54,385 bases of DNA from Verrucomicrobia bacterium ADurb.Bin070 (GTDB lineage: Bacteria; Verrucomicrobiota; Kiritimatiellia; RFP12; UBA1067), in the NCBI GenBank assembly GCA_002071025.1, contig MWEJ01000003.1:1-54385 (forward strand), read 5' to 3'. Shown here in pieces: positions 18,223 to 26,473 of this stretch. Each line of letters begins with the position of its first letter. The first letter of the stretch is position 1. The translations under genes and the position numbers were made by a program. Under the pieces are notes generated by a model that was given only the letters and a program-made list of their open reading frames with translations, did not search any database and was not told the origin of the DNA.

Positions 18223-19269
18223 TTACTTCCCACTCACCGCGCGCGCTTCGGCCACCTGTTTCTTGAGGGCTGCCAGAAACTCCGCGCCGGGCAATCCCTT
18301 CTCGTCCGCGCCCGCAGCATAAGCGTTTAGCAACGGTGCCACACGCGCACGCCAGGCTGCCTGTTCCTCTGCGCTCAGCTCGACGATCGAGCGTTTCAGC
18401 TCTTTGACGAACGCGAGTCCTTCGGCGTCCGCCTCGTTCCAAGCCTGGCCGTGCTTCACGACCCACTCAGCCGAAACCTCCTCGATGACACGCTGCGCCT
18501 CGGGCGGCAAGGCGGCCCACTTCTCTTTGTTCATCACCACAAAAAAAGCGGTCGTATATCCGATGCAGCGCGAATCCGTCAGGCTCTGAATCACCTCACC
18601 CTGCTTCCAGCCCTTTAGCGTCTCCACCGGACAAAAGGTCGCCTCGACGACGCCTTTCTGCAGTGCTTCGTAGGTCTCGCCCTGCGGCATGCTGACCGGC
18701 GACCCGCCGAGGCTCTCCGCGATTTTCGCGCAAAAACCGGTCGCGCGGATCTTCATGCCCTTGAGGTCTGCCAGTCCGGACACCGGTTTTTTCGTGGCCA
18801 GCACACCGGGCCCGTGCGCGTGGACATAGAGCAGCTTGGAATCCTGCACCTCGGACGGATTGAACTGCATGGTCAGCGCATGTGCGATCCGCGTGGCACT
18901 AATCCCGTCCGGATACCCCACCGGCAGATCCAGGCCCTCCAGCAGCGGGAAACGGCCGCGCGTGTAGGCGAAGGCGCTCATGCCGAGGTCCGACACGCCG
19001 CCCACCACGCCCTGGTAGCATTGGTCGGCCTTAGTCAAAACACCGCCCGAAAACACCGTGATCTGCACCTGCCCGCCCGAACGCGCCTTGATCGCCTCGG
19101 CCCATTCGCTGGCCAAACGGGCCTGCACATGGGTCGGCGGGAAAAAGACGCTATAGGTCAGTTTCACCGGCTTCGCGGCACCGGCCTCGGTCTTGCCCTG
19201 ACGGCCGCAGCCGCAGAACGCCAGAACACCGGCAAGAATAACCACACACACGGAACAGTTTGTTTTCAT
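18223..19269 (-). CDS. dctP: TRAP transporter solute-binding lipoprotein, DctP family
   Basis: The 348-residue periplasmic binding protein starts with a lipoprotein-like signal ([21 protein letters not shown]; the likely lipidated Cys is in FCGC). The mature part has the DctP fold, with [21 protein letters not shown] near the N-terminus and the signature Arg segment [35 protein letters not shown]. The substrate is probably an organic acid, unknown in detail. I chose ATG 19269; a longer frame exists but lacks a signal peptide. There is no SD, and the -10 box TACACT ends 7 nt before the ATG. Confidence 0.92.
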   Translation of the reverse strand: MKTNCSVCVVILAGVLAFCGCGRQGKTEAGAAKPVKLTYSVFFPPTHVQARLASEWAEAIKARSGGQVQITVFSGGVLTKADQCYQGVVGGVSDLGMSAFAYTRGRFPLLEGLDLPVGYPDGISATRIAHALTMQFNPSEVQDSKLLYVHAHGPGVLATKKPVSGLADLKGMKIRATGFCAKIAESLGGSPVSMPQGETYEALQKGVVEATFCPVETLKGWKQGEVIQSLTDSRCIGYTTAFFVVMNKEKWAALPPEAQRVIEEVSAEWVVKHGQAWNEADAEGLAFVKELKRSIVELSAEEQAAWRARVAPLLNAYAAGADEKGLPGAEFLAALKKQVAEARAVSGK

Positions 19270-19276
19270 GCGACCT

Positions 19277-19305
19277 AGTGTATCCCGCTGCGCCGCCGCA
19301 CACAA
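19277..19305 (-). promoter_or_regulatory. dctP promoter, leaderless arrangement
   Basis: On the minus strand, TTGTGT (19305-19300) and TACACT (19282-19277) are separated by 17 bp. Only 7 nt separate the -10 box from the dctP ATG (19269). Confidence 0.6.
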
Positions 19306-19353
19306 CACGATTTTCAAGCGCGCAGACAACGGCACGCAAATCGCAAATCGACG

Positions 19354-19382
19354 TTGCAGCGCCTCTGCGCCTCCGATACACT
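19354..19382 (+). promoter_or_regulatory. gmhA promoter, leaderless arrangement
   Basis: TTGCAG (19354-19359) and TACACT (19377-19382) are separated by 17 bp. The ATG of gmhA is 8 nt further on, with no good SD between. It is divergent to the dctP promoter. Confidence 0.6.
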
Positions 19383-19390
19383 GAGGCATC

Positions 19391-20032
19391 ATGAATCCGA
19401 ATTCGCGCGACAAGACCGCTCTCCTGTTCCAGCGCTATCCGTGCCTCGCCCCGCTCGCCGGCGTGCTCACCGCAGCCACGGAGGCCGTTGTCCGTTGCCA
19501 TGTGCGCGACGGCTTGGTGCTGCTGTGCGGGAACGGCGGCAGCGCCGCAGACGCCGCACACATCTCCGGCGAGTGGCTGAAGGGGTTTCTGAGCCAGCGT
19601 CCGCCGCTGCCCGGGCAGGCCGCCGCGCTCGCGCGCGAGCTGGGCGACGCGCCGCTCGCCGCCAGATTGCAACGCGGCCTGCGCGCCGTGAATCTCTGCG
19701 AAGCCTCCTCGATCATCACCGCCACCGCGAACGATCTCGGCCCCGAGCTGATCTTCGCGCAGCAGGTCTTCGCGCTGGGCCGCCCCGGCGACATCCTGAT
19801 CGGCCTCAGCACCAGCGGCAACGCAGAGAATGTCACGCGCGCCATGCAGACGGCGCGCGCGACGGGGCTGACCACGATCGGCTTCACCGGCGCACGGCCC
19901 GGCCGCATGGACCCCTTCTGTGACCTGCTTTTCAAGGTGCCGGAAACCGAGACCTACCGCGTGCAGGAACTCCACCTGCCGCTCTACCACGCGCTCTGCG
20001 CACTGGTTGAAGCGGCCTGCTTCGGCACGTGA
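19391..20032 (+). CDS. gmhA: Phosphoheptose isomerase-like SIS-domain protein
   Basis: The 213-residue protein is a single SIS domain of the GmhA type. It has [19 protein letters not shown] (near 44-62), the phosphate-binding [11 protein letters not shown] (near 138-148) and the C-terminal [13 protein letters not shown] with the Gln and His expected in the active site. GmhA converts sedoheptulose 7-phosphate to D-glycero-D-manno-heptose 7-phosphate for lipopolysaccharide core. An insert around 65-95 is a little longer than in E. coli (192 aa). Its TGA abuts the stop of the convergent GH97 gene in TGATCA (20030-20035). Confidence 0.83.
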   Translation: MNPNSRDKTALLFQRYPCLAPLAGVLTAATEAVVRCHVRDGLVLLCGNGGSAADAAHISGEWLKGFLSQRPPLPGQAAALARELGDAPLAARLQRGLRAVNLCEASSIITATANDLGPELIFAQQVFALGRPGDILIGLSTSGNAENVTRAMQTARATGLTTIGFTGARPGRMDPFCDLLFKVPETETYRVQELHLPLYHALCALVEAACFGT

Positions 20033-22042
20033 TCAGAAGAGCCCCAAGAATTTTTTCGGCGTAAGACGCGCGGTCCAACCGCCGCCGGACGAGAGCTGAA
20101 CGGTCAGCGACGTGCCGCCCTTGACCGTGCGCACCTCATGTGTGTAGTCCGTGGCGTCGCGGTCCGCATTGATGCCGTCCGCAAAGATCTCCGCGCGGTA
20201 GGCACCCTTCAGGAAGCCCAGATCGAGTGTCAGTTCGCGCGGCTCCCAGTTGCCGATCACGGCGAGATACCAGACATCGCCCTTGCGGCGGGCCACCGCC
20301 ACATACTCGTCGACCGAGCCCAGCACTCCGACCGTCTCGTCCCACACGGTGGGCACCTTGACCATGAAGTCCGTGCAGGCCTGATTGCGGATGTACTGCG
20401 TGGGCGTGTCGCACAGCATCTGCAGCGGCGCCTCGAAAAGGGTCATCAGCGCCATCTGGTGCACGCGCGTGCCCTGCGAGGTCGGCTGTGCATAGTTCGC
20501 TTTGAAGCCCTTGCGCGTCTGATTCAACATCGATCCCGGCGTGTAATCCAGCGGGCCGGCCACCATGCGCGTGAAAGCGATCATGCAGTCGTGGGCCGGG
20601 AAGTCGCTGCCATTCTCCCACTTGAGCTGCTCGAGCCCGTGCACGCCTTCGAAGTTCACGATGTTCGGGCAGGTGCGCTGCAGGCCGGTCGGCTTGTACA
20701 TGCCATGATAGTCCACGATCAGCTTGTACGACGCCGCGATATTCGCCGTCTCCTCCAAAAACTTCACGACAAACTGGTCATCGCGGTCCATGAAATCGAT
20801 CTTGAACCCTTTCGCGCCCATGTCGGCATACCGCTTGAACACCTCGTGCTGACGGCCGACCAGTTGCGGCCAGGAACACCAGAGAATGATACCGACGCCG
20901 CGCGCATCGGCATAGCGGATGAGTTCGGGCACATCGACGTCCGGATGGATCTCCATGATCTTGAGGCTGACCGACCATCCCTCGTCGAAGATGACATACT
21001 CGATGCCGTTCTTTTTTGCGAAGTCGATGTAGTACTTGTAGGTCGCCGTGTTACACCCCGCGCGGAAGGGCACGCCCGAGACGTTCCAGTCGTTCCACCA
21101 GTCCCACGCGACTTTGCCCGGCTTGACCCAGCCGAATGCGTCGGCCTGCGCGCACGGCGTCGCCAGCGCATAGACGAGGTCCGACTCGATCAGCTTCACC
21201 GGCTGGTCGGCCATGATGAAGACCCGCCACGGAAACGTGCGCGTGCCCGCTGTTTCGGCCAGCCACGGCTCGCGCTCCTTGACCAGGCGCTGGCGCTGGT
21301 TGTCCTCCACCGTGCGGCTCACCGGAACCCGCGCCATCCAAGGCGAGAGGCGGGCGGCGTCCTTGCCGTCGCGGTAGAGATTCCAGCCGGGATAGTCCAG
21401 CAGGTCCGACTCGGTGACGCACACGCAGGCCCCGTCGGGGTACTGCAGCAGCAACGGCAGATAGACCAGACGTTGCTTGTCCGCCGCAACCTCGGAGACC
21501 TTCATCTTCTCGTAGATCGATTCCCAACTGTTCTGAAGCTTGTCCTGCTTGGCATCCTCCCGGTTGCCCCAGTTGTAACCGACGTAGGCGGTCAGGTCGG
21601 GCGACGGAAAGGTGAGCGCGGCCTGCTCGTCGGTCACTTTGATCGTGCCGCCCAGCGCGGTCGCGAAGCGATAGGCAACCCCGTCATCGTGCGCGCGCAG
21701 AATCACCTGATAGCCGCCCTCGAAGCGCACGGCCACCTCATGCCCCTTGGCGTGGATCGCGGCCTTTTTGTACACCGGCGTCAGGATGGTTTCCGCGACC
21801 GCGCGTTCGCGTTTGCCGGCGACCACCGGCTTCGCGCCGAGCACGCCCCGGTTCTCGACGGTCATGCTGAGGGGCGTCGGCGCAATGCGCACCTGGCCGT
21901 TGCGCAGCACGGCATAGCGCAGGCTCTCTTCCACCAGCAGCCGGATCTCATTTTTGCCGTCCGGCGACCTGACCGCGATCGTCTCCGCGAACAGCCCGCC
22001 CGCACAACCCAACGCCAGCACACCCAACACTGCAATTTTCAC
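20033..22042 (-). CDS. Glycoside hydrolase family 97 protein
   Basis: The 669-residue exported enzyme starts at GTG 22042, preceded by AGGAGG, with signal peptide KIAVLGVLALGCAGGLFAE. The N-terminal beta-sandwich (about 20-290) leads with SPDGKNEIRLLV. The TIM barrel follows, with YVIFDEGWS near 352, KGFKIDFMDRDDQF near 415 and NFEGVHGLE near 463; a C-terminal beta domain ends the protein. GH97 includes inverting alpha-glucosidases (SusB) and retaining alpha-galactosidases. An Asp in KIDFM suggests the retaining type, which is inference. The start lies 20 nt after accA, so it may ride on the accD-accA transcript. Confidence 0.9.
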   Translation of the reverse strand: MKIAVLGVLALGCAGGLFAETIAVRSPDGKNEIRLLVEESLRYAVLRNGQVRIAPTPLSMTVENRGVLGAKPVVAGKRERAVAETILTPVYKKAAIHAKGHEVAVRFEGGYQVILRAHDDGVAYRFATALGGTIKVTDEQAALTFPSPDLTAYVGYNWGNREDAKQDKLQNSWESIYEKMKVSEVAADKQRLVYLPLLLQYPDGACVCVTESDLLDYPGWNLYRDGKDAARLSPWMARVPVSRTVEDNQRQRLVKEREPWLAETAGTRTFPWRVFIMADQPVKLIESDLVYALATPCAQADAFGWVKPGKVAWDWWNDWNVSGVPFRAGCNTATYKYYIDFAKKNGIEYVIFDEGWSVSLKIMEIHPDVDVPELIRYADARGVGIILWCSWPQLVGRQHEVFKRYADMGAKGFKIDFMDRDDQFVVKFLEETANIAASYKLIVDYHGMYKPTGLQRTCPNIVNFEGVHGLEQLKWENGSDFPAHDCMIAFTRMVAGPLDYTPGSMLNQTRKGFKANYAQPTSQGTRVHQMALMTLFEAPLQMLCDTPTQYIRNQACTDFMVKVPTVWDETVGVLGSVDEYVAVARRKGDVWYLAVIGNWEPRELTLDLGFLKGAYRAEIFADGINADRDATDYTHEVRTVKGGTSLTVQLSSGGGWTARLTPKKFLGLF

Positions 22043-22062
22043 AATTCCTCCTGATTCAGAGG

Positions 22063-22875
22063 TCACCTGCAGCCCATCGCGCAGAATTTGTCGTAGCGCT
22101 GCGCAACGAGGCTCTTCAGCGGCACCGCGCACAGGGCTTCCAGGCACGCGAGCACGGCCTTCTTGACCGCCGCCGCCGTGGCCGCGGGATCGGCATGGGC
22201 GCCGCCGGCCGGCTCCGGCACGATGGCGTCGATGATGCCCAACCCCTTCAGCGATTCGGCCGTGATCTTCAGCGCATCGGCGGCCTGCGGCGCCTTGCTG
22301 CCGTCGCGCCACAGGATCGAGGCGCAGCCTTCGGGGGAAATCACTGAATAAACCGCGTTCTGCAGCATCAGGATACGGTCTCCCACCGCGATGCCCAATG
22401 CGCCGCCGCTGCCGCCCTCGCCCGTGACCACCACGACGATCGGGGTCTTCAGCGTGGCCATGAATTCCAGATTGTGGGCGATGGCCTCGGCCTGGCCGCG
22501 GGCCTCGGCCTCACTGCCCGGATAGGCGCCCGGCGTGTCGACAAAGCTGACCACCGGTAAGCCGTACTTCTCGGCAAGACGCATCAGCCGCATCGCCTTG
22601 CGGTAGCCTTCCGGACTCGCCATGCCAAAGTTGGCCTCGATGTTCTCGTCCACGCCGCGCCCCTTGCGGTGTCCGATCAGCACCACCCTGCGGCCGCCGA
22701 TCGTGGCAAAGCCACCGATCAGCCCGCGATCATCGCCGAACAGGCGATCGCCGTGAAGCTCAACAAAATCATCGCACAGCAGACGGATGTAATCCGTGAT
22801 GTTCGGACGCTCCGCGTGGCGCGCGATCTGCACGATATCCCACGCCGCCAATTTCTTCTCAGTTTTCTTAGCCAT
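22063..22875 (-). CDS. accA: Acetyl-CoA carboxylase carboxyltransferase subunit alpha
   Basis: The 270-residue protein is the AccA half of the carboxyltransferase that makes malonyl-CoA for fatty-acid synthesis. Landmarks are WDIVQIARHAERPNITDYI, GDRLFGDDRGLIGG, PEGYRKAMRLMRLAEKYGLP and the oxyanion-hole region GEGGSGGALGI. It is about 50 residues shorter than E. coli AccA because the N-terminal helical extension is missing. I prefer ATG 22875 (GGTGAG 5 nt upstream) over the GTG at 22881. It is 53 nt downstream of accD. Confidence 0.96.
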   Translation of the reverse strand: MAKKTEKKLAAWDIVQIARHAERPNITDYIRLLCDDFVELHGDRLFGDDRGLIGGFATIGGRRVVLIGHRKGRGVDENIEANFGMASPEGYRKAMRLMRLAEKYGLPVVSFVDTPGAYPGSEAEARGQAEAIAHNLEFMATLKTPIVVVVTGEGGSGGALGIAVGDRILMLQNAVYSVISPEGCASILWRDGSKAPQAADALKITAESLKGLGIIDAIVPEPAGGAHADPAATAAAVKKAVLACLEALCAVPLKSLVAQRYDKFCAMGCR

Positions 22876-22928
22876 AAACACTCACCGTATGAACGTGACT
22901 GGATACTCTGGGTCGCCGCCGGGCCGCC

Positions 22929-23759
22929 TCAATATCCGGCGTACCGGAGGACATTCGCGAGAAACGCCTTCAGCTCCTTGCGCGGCACGATGTGATCGAC
23001 AAAGCCGTGCGCGAGCGTGTATTCAGCGGTTTGGAAGTCATCCGGCAGCTTCTGCTTGATCGTTTGCTCGATGACGCGCCGTCCGGCAAAACCGATCAAC
23101 GCCTTGGGCTCGGCGATGTTGAGGTCGCCCACCATCGCATAGCTGGCCGAAACACCGCCGGTCGTCGGATCGGTCAGGATTGACAGGTACGGCAGGCCGG
23201 CTTCCTTGACGCGCGCGATCGCCGCGCAGGTCTTGGCCATCTGCATCAGCGAGACGATGCCTTCGTGCATGCGCGCGCCGCCCGAGGCTGAGACAATGAT
23301 CAGCGGACGCTTCAGCGCGATAGCCTTTTCAGCGGCCAGACGGATGCGCTCACCAGTTCCGCTGCCGAGGCTACCGCCCAGAAACTTGAAATCCATCACG
23401 CCGAGTACCACCGCGATCTTCTCAACGGTGGCGGTGCCGGTGAGGATCGACTCTCCCTCGCCCGTCTTAGCGACCGTGGCTTTGGCCTTGTCGGCGTACG
23501 CGCCGCTCGAATCCGAGAAGGACAGCGGGTCGTTGAAACTGACCTCAGCGTTCAACTCTTTGAAACTGCCCGCATCGGTCAACAGCGCCACACGCTCGCG
23601 GCAGTTCAGGCGTTCGTGATGGTTACAGCGGGGGCAGACCTTGTCGGCCGCGCGCCACGCCTCTTTGGCAACGTACGCCTTGCAGGACGGACACACCGCC
23701 CAAATCGCATCAGTCGGAACGCGGGCCGGAGCTTCGGCCGGCTTTTCAAACCATGACAT
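22929..23759 (-). CDS. accD: Acetyl-CoA carboxylase carboxyltransferase subunit beta
   Basis: The 276-residue protein has the AccD four-Cys zinc ribbon (Cys 23, 26, 42, 45; CPSC and CPRC) and then the crotonase-like core with KFLGGSLGSGTGERI, SASGGARMHEG and LTDPTTGGVSASYAM. It pairs with AccA. The gene has AAGGAG upstream and heads an accD-accA-GH97 run. A palindrome overlies its promoter. Confidence 0.96.
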   Translation of the reverse strand: MSWFEKPAEAPARVPTDAIWAVCPSCKAYVAKEAWRAADKVCPRCNHHERLNCRERVALLTDAGSFKELNAEVSFNDPLSFSDSSGAYADKAKATVAKTGEGESILTGTATVEKIAVVLGVMDFKFLGGSLGSGTGERIRLAAEKAIALKRPLIIVSASGGARMHEGIVSLMQMAKTCAAIARVKEAGLPYLSILTDPTTGGVSASYAMVGDLNIAEPKALIGFAGRRVIEQTIKQKLPDDFQTAEYTLAHGFVDHIVPRKELKAFLANVLRYAGY

Positions 23760-23792
23760 AATGGAAACTCTCCTTATGGTTTCAGTGCGAGG

Positions 23793-23825
23793 GTGACAAT
23801 ATCAGAAAAAGTGTCACTCAGGCAA
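23793..23825 (-). promoter_or_regulatory. accD promoter with overlapping inverted repeat
   Basis: On the minus strand, TTGCCT (23825-23820) and TATTGT (23801-23796) are spaced 18 bp. The inverted repeat GTGACA (23793-23798) / TGTCAC (23812-23817), with 13 nt between arms, covers the -10 and part of the spacer. This is a suitable place for a repressor of fatty-acid synthesis, but no regulator is identified. Confidence 0.5.
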
Positions 23826-23874
23826 GTCTGGACGCGCATGTCCGAACGCGCTCCGCTGCTTTCCTCGTTACCGC

Positions 23875-23903
23875 TTGTGTATGCGCCAATGATCGCCTAC
23901 ACT
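23875..23903 (+). promoter_or_regulatory. Promoter of the DUF523-DUF1722 gene
   Basis: TTGTGT (23875-23880) and TACACT (23898-23903), with 17 bp between, are the same hexamers as at dctP. Here a leader of about 55 nt with an AGGAG Shine-Dalgarno follows. Confidence 0.6.
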
Positions 23904-23964
23904 GTGCGGCACGGGCGCGGGCAGCGACAACAGACAACAAGGTCCGGCTAACAGGAGAACGCTC

Positions 23965-24933
23965 ATGACGGCCACCGTGGCACCCTGCAAAATTCCGATC
24001 GGCGTTTCGGCCTGCCTGTTGGGCGACAAAGTACGCTTCGACGGCCAGCACAAACACGATACCTTTTTAACCGGCACGCTCGGCCCCTATTTCGATTACG
24101 TGCCGATTTGCCCGGAGGTCGGCTGCGGCCTCCCGGTGCCGCGCGAGGCGATGCACTTGGTGGGCTCGCCCGACGCGCCGCGGCTGGTCGGCGTCAGGAG
24201 CGGCACCGACTTCACCGCGCAGATGCTGGCCTTCTGCGAGCGAACCGTCGAAGCGCTGAAAGACAAAAATCTTCACGGCTTCATCTTCAAGGCGCGCTCG
24301 CCCTCGTCCGGCCTCTTCCGCGTCAAGCTCTATACCGAGGACGGCAACGCCACCAACCAGTACACCTCGGGACTCTTCGCGCGCGCCTTCACCCGTGCCT
24401 TTCCCGCGCTGCCGTGCGAGGAGGAGGGACGTCTCAACGATCCCGGACTGCGCGAAAACTTCATTGAACGGGTTTTTGCCCTGAAACGTTGGCGTGAAGC
24501 GGTCATGGCCGCACCCTCGGTCCGCGGCCTTCAGGCGTTTCATGCGCACGCCAAGTATCTGCTGATGGCGCATTCACCTGACGGTCTGTCGCAGCTCGGC
24601 CGCCTGGCGGCCGGTGCTGCGACGGACAGCCTGTCGGACACGTTGTCGGCGTATGAAGCGCTCTTTCTCGCAGCGATGGCCGAGCCGGCGACGCCGGGCC
24701 GGCACGTGAACGTGCTCCAACACATGCAAGGCTATTTCAGCGAGAACCTCACCCCGCGGGAACGGCAGGAGTTGGCCGGTGTGATCGACGAGTACGCCCG
24801 CGAGCAGGTGCCGCTGATCGTGCCGGTCACGCTTTTCCGCCACTACATCTTCAAATACCAGACCGACTACCTGATGCAGCAGCACTACCTTTACCCGCAT
24901 CCGTCAGAGCTCAAGCTGCGCAATCACGCATAG
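23965..24933 (+). CDS. DUF523 and DUF1722 (YbgA) fusion protein
   Basis: The 322-residue protein joins two domains. Residues about 8-155 are DUF523, with SACLLG, CPEVGCGLPVPRE and the KARSPSSG phrase. Residues about 165-322 are the helical DUF1722, with HAHAKYLLMAHS and a C-terminal YQTDYLMQQHYLYPHPSELKLRNHA. DUF523 includes the TudS 2-thiouracil desulfidase, an iron-sulfur enzyme whose cluster ligands are Cys residues like those seen here. This suggests a sulfur-removal or RNA-base repair role, but it is inference. It has an AGGAG SD. The 3' end overlaps the convergent ccsA by 10 nt. Confidence 0.9.
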   Translation: MTATVAPCKIPIGVSACLLGDKVRFDGQHKHDTFLTGTLGPYFDYVPICPEVGCGLPVPREAMHLVGSPDAPRLVGVRSGTDFTAQMLAFCERTVEALKDKNLHGFIFKARSPSSGLFRVKLYTEDGNATNQYTSGLFARAFTRAFPALPCEEEGRLNDPGLRENFIERVFALKRWREAVMAAPSVRGLQAFHAHAKYLLMAHSPDGLSQLGRLAAGAATDSLSDTLSAYEALFLAAMAEPATPGRHVNVLQHMQGYFSENLTPRERQELAGVIDEYAREQVPLIVPVTLFRHYIFKYQTDYLMQQHYLYPHPSELKLRNHA

Positions 24934-25709
24934 TTGTGCATGCCGGCAAAGAGGCGCGACAGGTTGATCCAGGTCAGCGTCAGCACGATGAAGAGCAGGC
25001 CGATCCATAGCAACGCCGCCAAGGTGCGCGGCGCGCGCACGCCGTGTGCCAGGCGTTCATGGAAGTAGCCGGCATAGACCAGCCACGTCGCGAGCGACCA
25101 CATCTCTTTGGGATCAAACTGCCAGTAGTGTCCCCAGCAGATCTTCCCCCAAAGCGAGCCGAGAAAAAGTCCCAGAGTCAGCAGCACAAAGCCGACCACC
25201 GCGGTCTGGCGCGAGGCCGTCTCCGCCTGACGCATCCGGTCGTCGGCGACATCCCGCCGGAACAGCGGCAGCGCCATCAGCGCGGCGCGCGCCAGCAAAA
25301 CATACCCGGCCACATAGCTGCCGACGTGCGGGATGAAGAGTGCGCTTTGCAGCGCAGGCGGCAGGCGCCGCACCTCCTCGCCGAAAACAAAGCCGGCCGG
25401 CACGAGAATCAGCATGCCCAGCAGCGCATCCTGCACCGTCGTATCCAATCCGTTGCGCCAGCGGCTCCATACGGAAAGCGGCCAGAGAGCCGCCGCCATA
25501 CACAGGAAGAACTCAAAGAGGTTCTGCATCGGCGGATGGCCGGTATGGAGCCCGCGCCAGGCGACCGACGCGACGGCCGCCACAAAGCCTGTCCCCCAGA
25601 AGGCGTTGCCGATGGCACGCCAACCGCCGCGACGCGCGATGACGGTCGCCGCAAAGAGTGTCAGCGTCAGATAGATCAACCCGCCCTGCACAGTCATTTT
25701 CACCATCAT
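24924..25709 (-). CDS. ccsA: Cytochrome c biogenesis protein CcsA/ResC type
   Basis: The 261-residue protein has about eight membrane segments and the CcsA/CcmC-type WWD motif in the form WGHYWQFDPKEMWSLATW (near 200-218), with His residues at HERLAHG for heme handling. With ResB it forms the system II cytochrome c synthetase, which delivers heme across the membrane to CxxCH proteins. It starts in an ATGA overlap with resB and ends the operon that begins with a diheme cytochrome at 29449. Confidence 0.9.
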   Translation of the reverse strand: MMVKMTVQGGLIYLTLTLFAATVIARRGGWRAIGNAFWGTGFVAAVASVAWRGLHTGHPPMQNLFEFFLCMAAALWPLSVWSRWRNGLDTTVQDALLGMLILVPAGFVFGEEVRRLPPALQSALFIPHVGSYVAGYVLLARAALMALPLFRRDVADDRMRQAETASRQTAVVGFVLLTLGLFLGSLWGKICWGHYWQFDPKEMWSLATWLVYAGYFHERLAHGVRAPRTLAALLWIGLLFIVLTLTWINLSRLFAGMHNYA

Positions 25710-26473
25710 GCCGGCACCTCCCTCGCAGACGTCCCCTGGATGCGAAAGATGCGCCAGGCAAAGAACAGAATGCCGGCGAACAGCAGCGTGAACCCGGCAT
25801 ACACCAGCCTCAGCCCCGGATCACGAATGACTTGCAGCACCGTGTAGACGATCGGCCGTCCCAGCCGGTCGGTGCTGTGGCCCCAGCTCATCTGATAGAT
25901 GTGGTAACCGCGCACATAAACCGGCTCGTTCACGCGCACGTTGGCCACATAAGGCGGCCGTCCCGGCTCCGTGATCGTGACGCGGCTTCGGTATTCCCGT
26001 ACCGGCGCGTCACGTCCGGCATCGCGGTCATCGCTGTTGCGCGCGTAGCGCTCAACAAAAAAACGCTCCAAGCGCACCGAGAAGGGAAGCCGCCCCACAG
26101 AGCGGTCGAGCATCGGCCCCTCCCACAGCCGATCCGACTCCTCGCCGTCGACCATCACCATCGATCCGATGCAGGGGTGGTCGGGCGACGCATGCCTCAC
26201 GGCGTGGCGGCCCATCAGCCACCCCGCCAGCACACAGGCGCACCCCACATGCAACAGCGCCGAATCGAACCGGCGCCGCAGCACGGCACGCGCGCCAACG
26301 ACACCGAAGAGCAGCGCCAGCAGCGCGACGCCGGCCTGCATGACCGGCCGTGCCATCCAAGCACCCGCGCGTTCCGCGCCGGGGAAAGCCAGCGCCACAG
26401 CGCCGAGCGAGAGCGCCCAGCACAACCAGGCCGCCGGAGCCGGACCGGTCCATCTGTTCAGGAGTTTTCTCAC
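25706..26473 (-). CDS. resB: ResB-like cytochrome c biogenesis protein
   Basis: The 255-residue membrane protein has an N-terminal pair of hydrophobic segments, a third near 60-80, a periplasmic middle and a last segment (LVYAGFTLLFAGILFFAWRIF). The end of the periplasmic part, YHIYQMSWG then VIRDPGLRLVYAGF, is the ResB/Ccs1 signature. It is short compared with the 450-residue ResB of Bacillus. It begins with GTG in a GTGA overlap with the RidA-like gene and overlaps ccsA by 4 nt. Confidence 0.82.
   Translation of the reverse strand: MRKLLNRWTGPAPAAWLCWALSLGAVALAFPGAERAGAWMARPVMQAGVALLALLFGVVGARAVLRRRFDSALLHVGCACVLAGWLMGRHAVRHASPDHPCIGSMVMVDGEESDRLWEGPMLDRSVGRLPFSVRLERFFVERYARNSDDRDAGRDAPVREYRSRVTITEPGRPPYVANVRVNEPVYVRGYHIYQMSWGHSTDRLGRPIVYTVLQVIRDPGLRLVYAGFTLLFAGILFFAWRIFRIQGTSAREVPA

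Noticed and set aside
18223-19413. Longer dctP start upstream of 19269
   Set aside because: The extension has no signal peptide and overlaps the gmhA start, while MKTNCSVC begins a lipoprotein signal.
20138-22054. Open frame of 638 codons on the plus strand
   Set aside because: It is antisense to the GH97 gene, has no SD or domain, and is rich in His, Arg and Ala as expected of a high-GC shadow.
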